Assembly: GCA_028284495.1 (NCBI GenBank)
Contig: JANQRP010000041.1
Location: 1 to 64,000, forward strand
Direction: 5' to 3'
Source: Longimicrobiales bacterium
GTDB lineage: Bacteria; Gemmatimonadota; Gemmatimonadetes; Longimicrobiales; Gaopeijiaceae
Length of the DNA stretch: 64,000 bases
Each line of letters starts with the position of its first letter. Within the stretch, counting starts at the first letter, position 1. A model generated the notes under the pieces. The model ran no database searches. It saw only the letters and a list, made by a program, of their open reading frames with translations, and was not told the origin of the DNA. A program made the position numbers and the translations under genes. Shown here piece after piece: positions 44,687-52,385 of the stretch.

Positions 44687-44706
44687 ACCTTCGTCCGGAC
44701 GAAGGT
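44687..44706. repeat. perfect 20-bp palindrome
   Basis: ACCTTCGTCC followed directly by its reverse complement GGACGAAGGT. It lies 24 bases past the stop of the cysteine-rich micro-ORF and may be the terminator hairpin of the ars unit or a protein-binding site. Confidence 0.5.
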
Positions 44707-44729
44707 GTGCGTTTCAGGTACTCAGCGGA

Positions 44730-44774
44730 TCAGCAGCAACCGCCGCCGCAGCACCCGGTGTCCGTGCAACACAT
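44730..44774 (-). CDS. 14-aa six-cysteine micropeptide after arsR
   Basis: A tiny frame with a strong ribosome site (GGAGG four bases before the ATG) encodes MCCTDTGCCGGGCC: three Cys-Cys pairs spaced by Thr/Asp/Gly only. It begins 34 bases downstream of the arsR stop on the same strand, inside the presumed ars transcript. Six of 14 residues are cysteine, fitting a metal(loid)-binding peptide like a minimal metallothionein. No family is known to me. The short length means chance cannot be excluded, but the ribosome site, location and composition together argue for a real gene. Confidence 0.6.
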   Translation of the reverse strand: MCCTDTGCCGGGCC

Positions 44775-44808
44775 CGGACCTCCTGGTCGGGGTGAACGAA
44801 TGGCCGGG

Positions 44809-45153
44809 TCAGCAGCACGCGGGGCTCTCCTCGAGCGCCCGCAGCAGCGGACCCAGCAACGAACGGGCCCGCGACATGCCGGCGCGATCGAGCTGGTAGC
44901 ACGACCGCGGACCGTCCACGGTGCCCGTGATGAGCCCGGCGGACCGCAGCACCTTCAGATGCTGTGACACGGTCGCCTGGGCCAGCGGAAGCACGTCCAC
45001 GATCTCGCCGCAGATGCATGGACGGGTCGCAAGCGTGCGCAGGATCGCCACGCGCGCCGGATGCGACAGCGCCTTCGCGATCGTGGCAACGGCCTCGTCC
45101 GAGTCGGCCTCGGGATCGAGCGTCGTCGCGCCGTACTGCGGCCTCGTCTCCAT
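44809..45153 (-). CDS. ArsR-family metal(loid)-responsive repressor
   Basis: The 114-residue winged-helix repressor of the ArsR/SmtB family has a recognition helix in LPLAQATVSQHLKVLRSAGLI. The metal(loid)-sensing cysteines are Cys46 and Cys48 in the RPCICGEIV motif (arsenite-sensing type), with Cys85 and a terminal Cys113-Cys114 pair. It should release DNA on binding As(III), Sb(III) or similar ions. A perfect 23-bp inverted repeat 17 bases before its ATG is the likely autoregulatory operator. AGGGA precedes the start. No arsenic pump or reductase is in the window; the only downstream partner is the cysteine micropeptide. Confidence 0.9.
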   Translation of the reverse strand: METRPQYGATTLDPEADSDEAVATIAKALSHPARVAILRTLATRPCICGEIVDVLPLAQATVSQHLKVLRSAGLITGTVDGPRSCYQLDRAGMSRARSLLGPLLRALEESPACC

Positions 45154-45169
45154 GACAGGTCCCTAGTTG

Positions 45170-45192
45170 ATCGTTTATCGTCGATAAACGAT
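45170..45192. promoter_or_regulatory. ArsR operator, perfect 23-bp inverted repeat
   Basis: ATCGTTTATCG, a central T, then CGATAAACGAT. It is an AT-rich, perfectly symmetric site 17 bases upstream of arsR, typical of an ArsR autorepression operator. It also lies in front of the divergent hydrolase gene, 180 bases away. Confidence 0.75.
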
Positions 45193-45372
45193 GATATGAC
45201 ATCCACGGCCGCTCGACAACCCGTTCGGCGGGAGCCCGGGCGCTCCCGGCCGCGCGGAGGTCGCCCGCGGTGCAGTGCCTCCCTATACTTCGCCGGATTC
45301 GCCCGGCTGTCCGGAAGCGCCACTCCATCGCCTCCGCGGACGCCGACTCCGTCCCCCCGCCCCACTCCAGCC

Positions 45373-47244
45373 ATGACGCTCGCCCCCGCCCCGACATCCC
45401 TTCGCGCGTTCGCCACGACCGCCGCGCTCGCGCTCGTCGGCGCCGGTTGCGCAGAGGAGGAGGGTCCGCCGCTGTCCGACTCGGGCGTCGGCCCGCTCTT
45501 CGAGAACGGTCAGGCTCAGATCGTGGAGGCCTTCGCGGACACCGCCACGTGGATCCGCGAGCAGCTCTGGGTCGAGGCGGAGTTCGATTCGGACGGAGAC
45601 GGCGCGATGGACCGCCTGCACGTGGCCGTCGTGCGACCCGCCGCTTCCGACGACGGCCTCCCCGTGCCGGTCGTGTACGAATCGAGCCCGTACTACTCGG
45701 GCACGGCCGGTTCAACGTCGTTCTTCTGGGACGTCGAGCACGACCCCGGCACGCCGCCGCCGCCTCGCGGCGACGCCCCCGACGTGGCACAGCGCGTTCG
45801 ACCCGGCATCTCGAACTCGCACGTCGACACGTGGGTGCCCCGGGGGTTCGCCGTGGTGCATTCGGAGGCCCCGGGTACCGGGCTCTCCCAGGGCTGCCCG
45901 ACGGTCGGCGGGCCCGCCGAGGTCCTCGCGCCCAAGGCGGTCATCGACTGGCTGAACGGACGGACGCGCGGGTGGACGGCGGCCGTGGGCGGCGAGGAGG
46001 TCCGCGCCGACTGGGCGAGCGGCAGGGTCGGCATGATCGGCACCTCCTACAACGGAACGATTCCGGTGGCGGCCGCCACGACCGGCGTGGACGGGCTCGA
46101 GGCCATCATCCCGATCGCCCCGAACACCTCGTACTACCGCTACTACCGGTCGAACGGACTCGTGCGGAATCCAGGCGGGTACCCGGGCGAGGACGTGGAC
46201 ATGCTGTACGACTACGTGAACTCGGGCGATCCCGAGCGTCGGGCGTGGTGCACGGAGACCTACCGTGACGGTGAAATGGCGGCGGGCATGGATCGGACGA
46301 CGGGCGACTACAACGACTTCTGGGCCGAGCGGGACCTCTGGAACGACCTCGACCGGATCGACGCGGCCGTCCTGATGGCGCACGCCTTCAACGACTGGAA
46401 CGTCATGCCGGAGCACAGCGTCACGGTGGCGACCGCGCTGGAGGCGCGTGGCGTTCCGGTGATGGAGTACTACCACCAGGGTGGACACGGCGGAGCGCCG
46501 CCGCTCGAGCTCGTCAACCGCTGGTTCACGCGCTACCTCTGGGACGTCGAGAACGGCGTCGAGGACGACCCCGGCGCCTGGATCGTCCGCGAGGGCGACC
46601 CCCGGGACCAGCCGACGGCCTACCCCGACTACCCCCACCCAGACGCCGAGACGGTCGTCCTCCGTCCGACCGGGCCCGAGGGCACCCCCGGCACGCTCTC
46701 CACGACGCCCGGCGAGGGAACCGCGAGCTTCGTCGACGACGTGACCCACGACGGCCCGGCCCTCGCCTCCGACGACGCGGCGGTACCCCACCGCCTGCTC
46801 TTCACGACCGCGGAGCTCGCGACGCCCCTCCACATCTCCGGGACGCCTCGCGTCACGGTCCGCATGGCAGCCGATCGCGCCGCCACCAACCTCTCGGTCT
46901 GGCTGGTGTCACTCCCCTGGGAGGAGGTGCCCGAGGGGGAGCGCACCCTTCCCACCGCGAACCTCGTCACGCGCGGCTGGGCGGACCCGCAGAACCGGGC
47001 GTCGCTCACCGAGGGTGAGCCGCTGGTGCCGGGCGAGTTCGTCGACGTGAGCTTCGATCTGCAGCCGGACGACCAGATCGTTCCCGCCGGCCAGCGCATC
47101 GGGCTCATGATCTTCGCCAGCGACCGCGACTTCACCCTGCACGCCACCCCGGGGACGGTGCTGGAGGTGGATCTCGCCCGCACGTCGCTGGACCTGCCGG
47201 TCGTGGGTGGGGCCGCCGCGTTCGGGGCGGCCGCGGGGGGCTGA
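45373..47244 (+). CDS. CocE/X-Pro dipeptidyl-peptidase-type (S15) hydrolase lipoprotein
   Basis: The 623-residue lipoprotein has a lipobox (VGAGC, Cys26) and an S15/CocE layout. The alpha/beta hydrolase part carries the nucleophile Ser225 in GTSYNG, Asp in AHAFNDWNV and His in YYHQGGHGG, and a C-terminal jelly-roll domain follows (RVTVRMAADRAATNLSVWLV, PAGQRIGLMIFASDRDFTL). Members remove Xaa-Pro dipeptides or hydrolyse esters/amides such as acyl-drug bonds. The peptide-rich neighbourhood favours a peptidase role, but that is inference. No clear ribosome site is seen at the chosen ATG; the preceding long open frame is antisense-like. Confidence 0.88.
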   Translation: MTLAPAPTSLRAFATTAALALVGAGCAEEEGPPLSDSGVGPLFENGQAQIVEAFADTATWIREQLWVEAEFDSDGDGAMDRLHVAVVRPAASDDGLPVPVVYESSPYYSGTAGSTSFFWDVEHDPGTPPPPRGDAPDVAQRVRPGISNSHVDTWVPRGFAVVHSEAPGTGLSQGCPTVGGPAEVLAPKAVIDWLNGRTRGWTAAVGGEEVRADWASGRVGMIGTSYNGTIPVAAATTGVDGLEAIIPIAPNTSYYRYYRSNGLVRNPGGYPGEDVDMLYDYVNSGDPERRAWCTETYRDGEMAAGMDRTTGDYNDFWAERDLWNDLDRIDAAVLMAHAFNDWNVMPEHSVTVATALEARGVPVMEYYHQGGHGGAPPLELVNRWFTRYLWDVENGVEDDPGAWIVREGDPRDQPTAYPDYPHPDAETVVLRPTGPEGTPGTLSTTPGEGTASFVDDVTHDGPALASDDAAVPHRLLFTTAELATPLHISGTPRVTVRMAADRAATNLSVWLVSLPWEEVPEGERTLPTANLVTRGWADPQNRASLTEGEPLVPGEFVDVSFDLQPDDQIVPAGQRIGLMIFASDRDFTLHATPGTVLEVDLARTSLDLPVVGGAAAFGAAAGG

Positions 47245-47267
47245 CGCGCGCCCACCCAGCCGCCGGA

Positions 47268-48332
47268 TCAGCCGCCGCCGACCACTCCATCCACGACCTC
47301 GAGCGGGATGGGCGCGAGCGCCCCGACATCGACGGGCCACGCACCGGTGGACCCTCCGGACAGCTCGACGCGCCGCACGCCGGCGAGGTCGAGCGGCTCC
47401 GCCCCCGGCACGGACGACGGGCCGGTGGCCTCGTAGATCCAGGCCGCCTTCCCCGCTGGCGCACGAACCGTCCAGGTACCAGCCTCGATCACGAGCGCCG
47501 CCCGCTCGTCGAGGCCGATCCCCAGCACACGGGTGTGCCCCCGGTCGTGAAGGAACCGCGCGAGGAAGGCGAGAAGCCGGCCCTCACGGTCCCGATCCAT
47601 GAAGTGGCTGTCGACGTACACCCCGGAGAGTTCCGGCTGCGCCCACGTCGGGTAGCTCAGCGAGACGTCGGCCCGCATCGGATTCACGAGCGCCTCCGCC
47701 GACGTGACCGAGCCCTCCGCGGCGTCGAACGCCGCCTCGCCGAGCGAGACGGCGCCCGCGCTCGTGCCGCCGATCGCGACGCCGCGGTCACGCGCGGCCA
47801 CCAGCGCCGAGTGCACCGCCGGCGGCCACCCGAGCAGGTAGTCCGACTGGTTTCCCCCCGCGAGCCAGATCGCCTCCGCGTTCGCGATGCGGCAGAAGAC
47901 CGCCGCCTGGGCCGCGGCGCCGGGATCGGTCGTCTTCACCGTCTCCACCGAGTTCGGGGCGGGCGACGGCGCGAGGCCGTTCCGGAAGTACGAGGGATAG
48001 CTCGTGAGCGACCCGGTGGCCCTCAGGATCAGTACGTCGCCGCCGTTCGCGGCCTCGACGAACCGCCGCGCCGCCGTGTCGTCCTCGCTGCTTCCCCCCA
48101 TGATCACGACCACGCGCTCGGGCACCGGCGACACATCCGCCTCCGGCGCGAAGCCGCCGACCTCTACCCCGGCCGTCGCGGCCGGGCACACGGCGGCAGC
48201 GACGTCGTCGTCCGGCGCCGCCGTGGTGGCACCGCACGCCGCGATGGACACCACCCCGGCAAGCGCCGGGGCGGCCACAACCAGTCCGAATCTTCGTAGC
48301 GTCGTCGGGTCGAACGCCGGTGCCGGCGTCAC
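47268..48332 (-). CDS. cyanophycinase-like S51 peptidase lipoprotein
   Basis: The 354-residue lipoprotein (lipobox IAAC, Cys33) has the S51 fold. VVVIMGGSSEDDT is followed by IWLAGGNQSDYL, the nucleophile motif GGTSAGAVSLGE, a catalytic-region YVDSHFMDRDREGRL and LGIGLDERAALVI. These match cyanophycinases, which cut cyanophycin into Asp-Arg dipeptides; the lipid anchor would place it outside the cytoplasm, like extracellular cyanophycinases. A broader dipeptidase E role is the alternative. The GTG start overlaps the M19 dipeptidase stop (GTGA), so the two are made together. Confidence 0.85.
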   Translation of the reverse strand: MTPAPAFDPTTLRRFGLVVAAPALAGVVSIAACGATTAAPDDDVAAAVCPAATAGVEVGGFAPEADVSPVPERVVVIMGGSSEDDTAARRFVEAANGGDVLILRATGSLTSYPSYFRNGLAPSPAPNSVETVKTTDPGAAAQAAVFCRIANAEAIWLAGGNQSDYLLGWPPAVHSALVAARDRGVAIGGTSAGAVSLGEAAFDAAEGSVTSAEALVNPMRADVSLSYPTWAQPELSGVYVDSHFMDRDREGRLLAFLARFLHDRGHTRVLGIGLDERAALVIEAGTWTVRAPAGKAAWIYEATGPSSVPGAEPLDLAGVRRVELSGGSTGAWPVDVGALAPIPLEVVDGVVGGG

Positions 48333-49678
48333 TCCGGCCCGTCCGCCTCGGCGGCCTGCAGCCGGGCCGCGACGGCGAGCGTCTCGTCGAGCACGCGAAG
48401 CAGGTTGCCGCCCCAGAGCTTCTCGATCTGCTCCTCGGTGTAGCCACGGCGCACGAGCTCGAGCGTGACGTTGAACGTCTCCGACGCGTCGTCCCAGCCA
48501 TGGACGCCGCCACCGCCGTCGAAGTCCGAGCTGATCCCGACGTGATCGATTCCGATGAGGTCGACCATGTAGTCGATGTGATCGACGAAGTCCGCGACGT
48601 CGACGGGGGGCGCGACATCGGCGACCTCGTTCGCCCGCGCGCGAACGGCCTGGTCGAAGACACCCTGCTGTTCGATGTACTCGTCGAAATCCTCCTGCGA
48701 GAGCATCGCTCGCTGGGCGCGATTGAGCGGCTCGAATCCCATCTCTTCGGCGATCTCGGCGCGGAGGTCACCCATCGCCTCGCCGTGTGCCGAGTTCTTC
48801 TCGGCGTCGACGAAGCTCGCCAGCGCCACCGTCTGAACCACGCCGCCGGACTCCGCGAGCAGTCGAAGCTGCTCGTCGTCGAGGTTCCGGCTGACGTCGT
48901 TGACCGTCATCGAGGACGAGTGGGAGGCCATGAGCGGCGCCTCCGAGAGCTCGGCCATCTCCATGAACGCGCCCCGCGACGGGTGCGAGACGTCCACCAT
49001 GATGCCCACCCGGTTCATCTCCGCGATGGCCTGCCGCCCCAGGTCGCTCAGACCCGTCGTCACACCGTCGCCGTGGATCCGATCCCCGTTGTGTGCGTCC
49101 GAGAACTGCGACGGCCCCGTGTGCGCGAGCGACATGTAGCGGGCACCACGGTCGTAGAACTCCTGGATGCGCGAGAGGTCGGTACCGAGGGGGTACGCGT
49201 TCTCGACGCCGATCATCGCGACCTTCCTTCCCTCCGCGTGGATCGCGCGCACCTCGTCGGACGTCGTGGCGAGTCCGATCCGGTCGGGAGCGATCTCGTT
49301 CACGAGCCGGTGGATGCCGTTGAACTTCTCGTCGGCGTTCTCGTAGGCCGAGGCGTACCCATCTTCGGTGCGCAGGCCCTGTCCGGTGTAGACGATGAGC
49401 CACGCGACGTCGAGCCCGCCCGCCTCCATGGACGGAAGATCCACCTGGGTGCCCGGGAGGTCCTGCGTGTAGTTGGACTCCGCGGTGAAGTTGCTCGCGC
49501 TGATGTCGACGTGCGTGTCGAGCGTGATGACGCGCTCGTGGATGCCTCGCGCGCGCTCCACCAGCGCGGCCTCGCCGGCAGCGGCGGCGTCGGCCGGCAC
49601 GTCACCGGATTCGGCGCAGGCCGCGAGTGAGAAGACGACGAGAGGGGCGAGGGTCGCACGAGTCCGGACACGGTGCAT
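48329..49678 (-). CDS. M19-family membrane dipeptidase lipoprotein
   Basis: The 449-residue lipoprotein (lipobox SLAAC) is a renal-dipeptidase-type zinc enzyme. Metal ligands appear as TLDTHVD (HxD), IGVENAYPLG (bridging Glu), VDVSHPS (His), ASHSS (His) and ISSDFDG (Asp). M19 enzymes split dipeptides, including ones with D-amino acids. GGAGA lies seven bases before the ATG. Its coupling to an S51 cyanophycinase-like gene suggests that the dipeptides released by one are cut by the other, which is plausible but unproven. Confidence 0.93.
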   Translation of the reverse strand: MHRVRTRATLAPLVVFSLAACAESGDVPADAAAAGEAALVERARGIHERVITLDTHVDISASNFTAESNYTQDLPGTQVDLPSMEAGGLDVAWLIVYTGQGLRTEDGYASAYENADEKFNGIHRLVNEIAPDRIGLATTSDEVRAIHAEGRKVAMIGVENAYPLGTDLSRIQEFYDRGARYMSLAHTGPSQFSDAHNGDRIHGDGVTTGLSDLGRQAIAEMNRVGIMVDVSHPSRGAFMEMAELSEAPLMASHSSSMTVNDVSRNLDDEQLRLLAESGGVVQTVALASFVDAEKNSAHGEAMGDLRAEIAEEMGFEPLNRAQRAMLSQEDFDEYIEQQGVFDQAVRARANEVADVAPPVDVADFVDHIDYMVDLIGIDHVGISSDFDGGGGVHGWDDASETFNVTLELVRRGYTEEQIEKLWGGNLLRVLDETLAVAARLQAAEADGPE

Positions 49679-49824
49679 CGGAATGTCTCCGCAGGCCGAG
49701 TGAAGGGTCGAAACCGCCAACGTACGGCGACCTGCCGTCGGAGGCCACGCCGCGTGTGCCCATGCAGCGCCCGGCGGTGCGGCGGCGGTTGCGCTCCGTA
49801 CCGGCATCCACCAGCGTCGAGTTC

Positions 49825-50895
49825 ATGGATACGCGCACCCGGCACCCCGGGCTGGCCCCCGACCTCGATCCGCAGCTCGGCTCGAGCCTCGCCGTGCGCC
49901 TCACCGCAGGCCTCGCCGTCCTCCTCGCCGCCTGCTCCGGGAGCGACACCACGGGGCCGCCCCTGGACGACCGGCCGTGTCGCCTCGCGGTCGCGGAGTG
50001 CCTCGGGCGGCTCGAGGTGGCACCGGAGCGACGCCTTCGCCACTACCGGACGCACGACCTCGACCGAGGCGCCGACGGTGTGACGCACGCCATCGTGATC
50101 GTCCACGGGGCCAGCCGAAACGCCTCGTTCAACTTCAACACGGGACTTCAGGCGACGCCGGGCGACCTCGCCGAGTCAGTCGTGGTGGTCGCGCCCTGGT
50201 TCATCACCACCGAGGAGGGTCCGGAGCCGGACGAGCCGTACTGGTCGAGCGGTGGGTGGAAGCGGGGGCACCTCTCGGTCGCGGGAGGCTCCGTGCCGAG
50301 CGTCGGCGCGCGCGTGAGTTCCTACGCCGCCCTCGACCGAATCGTCGAACGCCTGTCCGACCCGGATCGGTTCCCCGACATGACCGAGATCGTCGTCGCC
50401 GGTCACTCGGCGGGCGGGCAGGTAACGCATCGGTACGCAGCCGGCGGCCGCGAGCCCCTCGGCGTACCGCTCACGTACGTCGTCGCGAACCCGTCGACGT
50501 GGCTCTTCCTCGGGCCGGAGCGCCCCGACGGGAGCGGCGGATGGGCCGTTCCCGCACCGGACGCATGCCCGGACTACCAGGAGTGGCACTACGGGCTCCA
50601 AGACCTGAACAGCTACATGAGTCGCCTGCCGGAAACACATATCGTGCAGCGACTTGTGAGTCGCGACGTTCGCGTTCTGCTGGGGGACAGGGACACGGGC
50701 TCGGCCCAGCTCGACGTGTCCTGCGGCGCCAACCTCCAGGGGCCGCACCGATACGCACGCGGGCTCGCCCTTCTCGACTACATGGACGCGTTCCATCCCG
50801 GGCATCGACATGTGGGAGTGGTGGTGCCCGGCGTCGCCCACTCGAGTCGCGGGGTGTTCCTTTCCGAGGCGGGTCTCGCGATCCTCCTCCCGTGA
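49825..50895 (+). CDS. alpha/beta-hydrolase lipoprotein
   Basis: The 356-residue product carries a lipobox (AVLLAAC, Cys at about 35) and an alpha/beta hydrolase fold. It has IVIVHGASRN (oxyanion region), the nucleophile elbow VAGHSAGGQ, Asp in LLGDRDTG and His in PGVAHSSRG. It likely hydrolyses an ester or amide at the cell surface; the substrate is unknown. ATG at 49825 fits the signal peptide best, although ATG at 49762 is possible. Its TGA overlaps the GTG of the decarboxylase gene (GTGA). Confidence 0.8.
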   Translation: MDTRTRHPGLAPDLDPQLGSSLAVRLTAGLAVLLAACSGSDTTGPPLDDRPCRLAVAECLGRLEVAPERRLRHYRTHDLDRGADGVTHAIVIVHGASRNASFNFNTGLQATPGDLAESVVVVAPWFITTEEGPEPDEPYWSSGGWKRGHLSVAGGSVPSVGARVSSYAALDRIVERLSDPDRFPDMTEIVVAGHSAGGQVTHRYAAGGREPLGVPLTYVVANPSTWLFLGPERPDGSGGWAVPAPDACPDYQEWHYGLQDLNSYMSRLPETHIVQRLVSRDVRVLLGDRDTGSAQLDVSCGANLQGPHRYARGLALLDYMDAFHPGHRHVGVVVPGVAHSSRGVFLSEAGLAILLP

Positions 50896-52385
50896 CTTCC
50901 CGGAAGACCCCTCTCGACGCCACCCTCGACCCCGCCGATCCCTCCGGCTGGGCATCCCTCCGCGCGACGCTTCACGAGGCCGCCGATCGCCTGCTCGATC
51001 ACGTCCGCGACCAGCGCGAGATTCCGGTCTGGCAGGAGATGCCGGACGCGGACGCCGCCCGGATCACCTCCCTGATCGGGTCCGAGGGCGCGGGGGTGGC
51101 CGAGGCGTGGCGCGCGCTCGAAGAGCACGTGCTGCCCTTCGGCGTCGGCAACGTGCACCCGCGGTTCATGGGCTGGGTGAACGGCGCCGGCACGCCGGGC
51201 GGCCTGGTGGCTTCGCTGGCCGAGGCGGCCATCAACGCGAACGTGGGGGGTCGCAACAGCGGCGCCGCCCGGGTCGAACGCGCGGTCCTGGACTGGGCGA
51301 AGCGTGCCTTCCGATTCCCGGAGTCCGCGTCGGGCATCCTGACCAGCGGGACGTCGATGGCCACCGTCATCGCACTCGCCGCGGCGCGTCAGGCACTCGC
51401 GGACTGGGACGTCGAGACGGAGGGACTCGGTACCGAGGGTGCCCGCTTCCGCGTGTACGCCTCGGGACCCACCCACAGCTGTGTCGAGAGCGCGCTCCGG
51501 CTCCTGGGCCTCGGGCGACGGGCGCTCCGACGCATCGACACCGACGGGCGCGGGCACATCGACCTTGGCGTGCTGCGCGAACGCATCGCGGAGGATCGCG
51601 CCGCGGGCCTCCGCCCGCTGGCCGTGGTCGGGAACGCAGGCACGGTCGACGTCGGCGCGATCGACGACCTCGCGGGCGTGGCCGACGTCTGCGACGAGGA
51701 AGGTGTCTGGTTTCACGTGGACGGAGCCTTCGGGGCGCTCGCGATCCTCAGCGAACGTCTCCGGCCACGGCTCGCGGGGATCGAGCGCGCCGACTCGATC
51801 GCGTTCGACTTTCACAAGTGGATGCACGTCACGTACGACTGCGGCTGCGTCCTCGTGCGCAACGAGACGCACCACCGGGCCGCCTTCCGGAGTCGCCCGG
51901 AGTACCTGGAGGGCCAGCGATCGGGGCTCGCGGCCGGGGAACCCTGGTTCTGCGACTACGGGCCGGAGCTGTCGCGGGGCTTCCGGGCGCTCAGGGTCTG
52001 GTTCCTTCTGGCCGAACACGGCGAGGACGACGTGTCACGCGCCATCGAGGGATCGGTGGAGCGAGCCGAGTACCTCGCGGCGCGGGTGGACCGGGAGGCG
52101 TCGCTGGAGCGCCTGGCCCCCGCGGACCTGAACATCGTGTGCTTCCGGGTTGTTCCGCGGCCCGGCGAGGACGGGGACGCCCTCAACGCGGAGGTCGTGG
52201 CCGAGGTGCAGAAGCGCGGCATCGCGGCACCGTCCACGACACGCCTCGGCGGCACCCTCGCCATCCGGTGCTGCCTGATGAACCACCGCGCCACGCTGGA
52301 GGACATGGACGTGACCGTGGACGGAATCCTGCACGTCGCAGAGGACCTGCGGAGCGCCCGCGGGAGTCCTCGCGTCAGTCCTTGA
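50892..52385 (+). CDS. group II PLP-dependent decarboxylase
   Basis: The 497-residue fold-type I PLP enzyme of the group II amino-acid decarboxylase family has HPRFMGWVNGAGTPGG (substrate-binding start), GGRNSGAARVERAVLDW, GILTSGTSMATVIAL, WFHVDGAFGA and the cofactor Lys309 in DFHKWMHV. It would decarboxylate an aromatic or acidic amino acid in the cytoplasm; which one cannot be read. GTG at 50892 is fixed by the GTGA overlap with the hydrolase gene. The 3' end overlaps the convergent pntB by 11 bases. Confidence 0.9.
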   Translation: MTSRKTPLDATLDPADPSGWASLRATLHEAADRLLDHVRDQREIPVWQEMPDADAARITSLIGSEGAGVAEAWRALEEHVLPFGVGNVHPRFMGWVNGAGTPGGLVASLAEAAINANVGGRNSGAARVERAVLDWAKRAFRFPESASGILTSGTSMATVIALAAARQALADWDVETEGLGTEGARFRVYASGPTHSCVESALRLLGLGRRALRRIDTDGRGHIDLGVLRERIAEDRAAGLRPLAVVGNAGTVDVGAIDDLAGVADVCDEEGVWFHVDGAFGALAILSERLRPRLAGIERADSIAFDFHKWMHVTYDCGCVLVRNETHHRAAFRSRPEYLEGQRSGLAAGEPWFCDYGPELSRGFRALRVWFLLAEHGEDDVSRAIEGSVERAEYLAARVDREASLERLAPADLNIVCFRVVPRPGEDGDALNAEVVAEVQKRGIAAPSTTRLGGTLAIRCCLMNHRATLEDMDVTVDGILHVAEDLRSARGSPRVSP

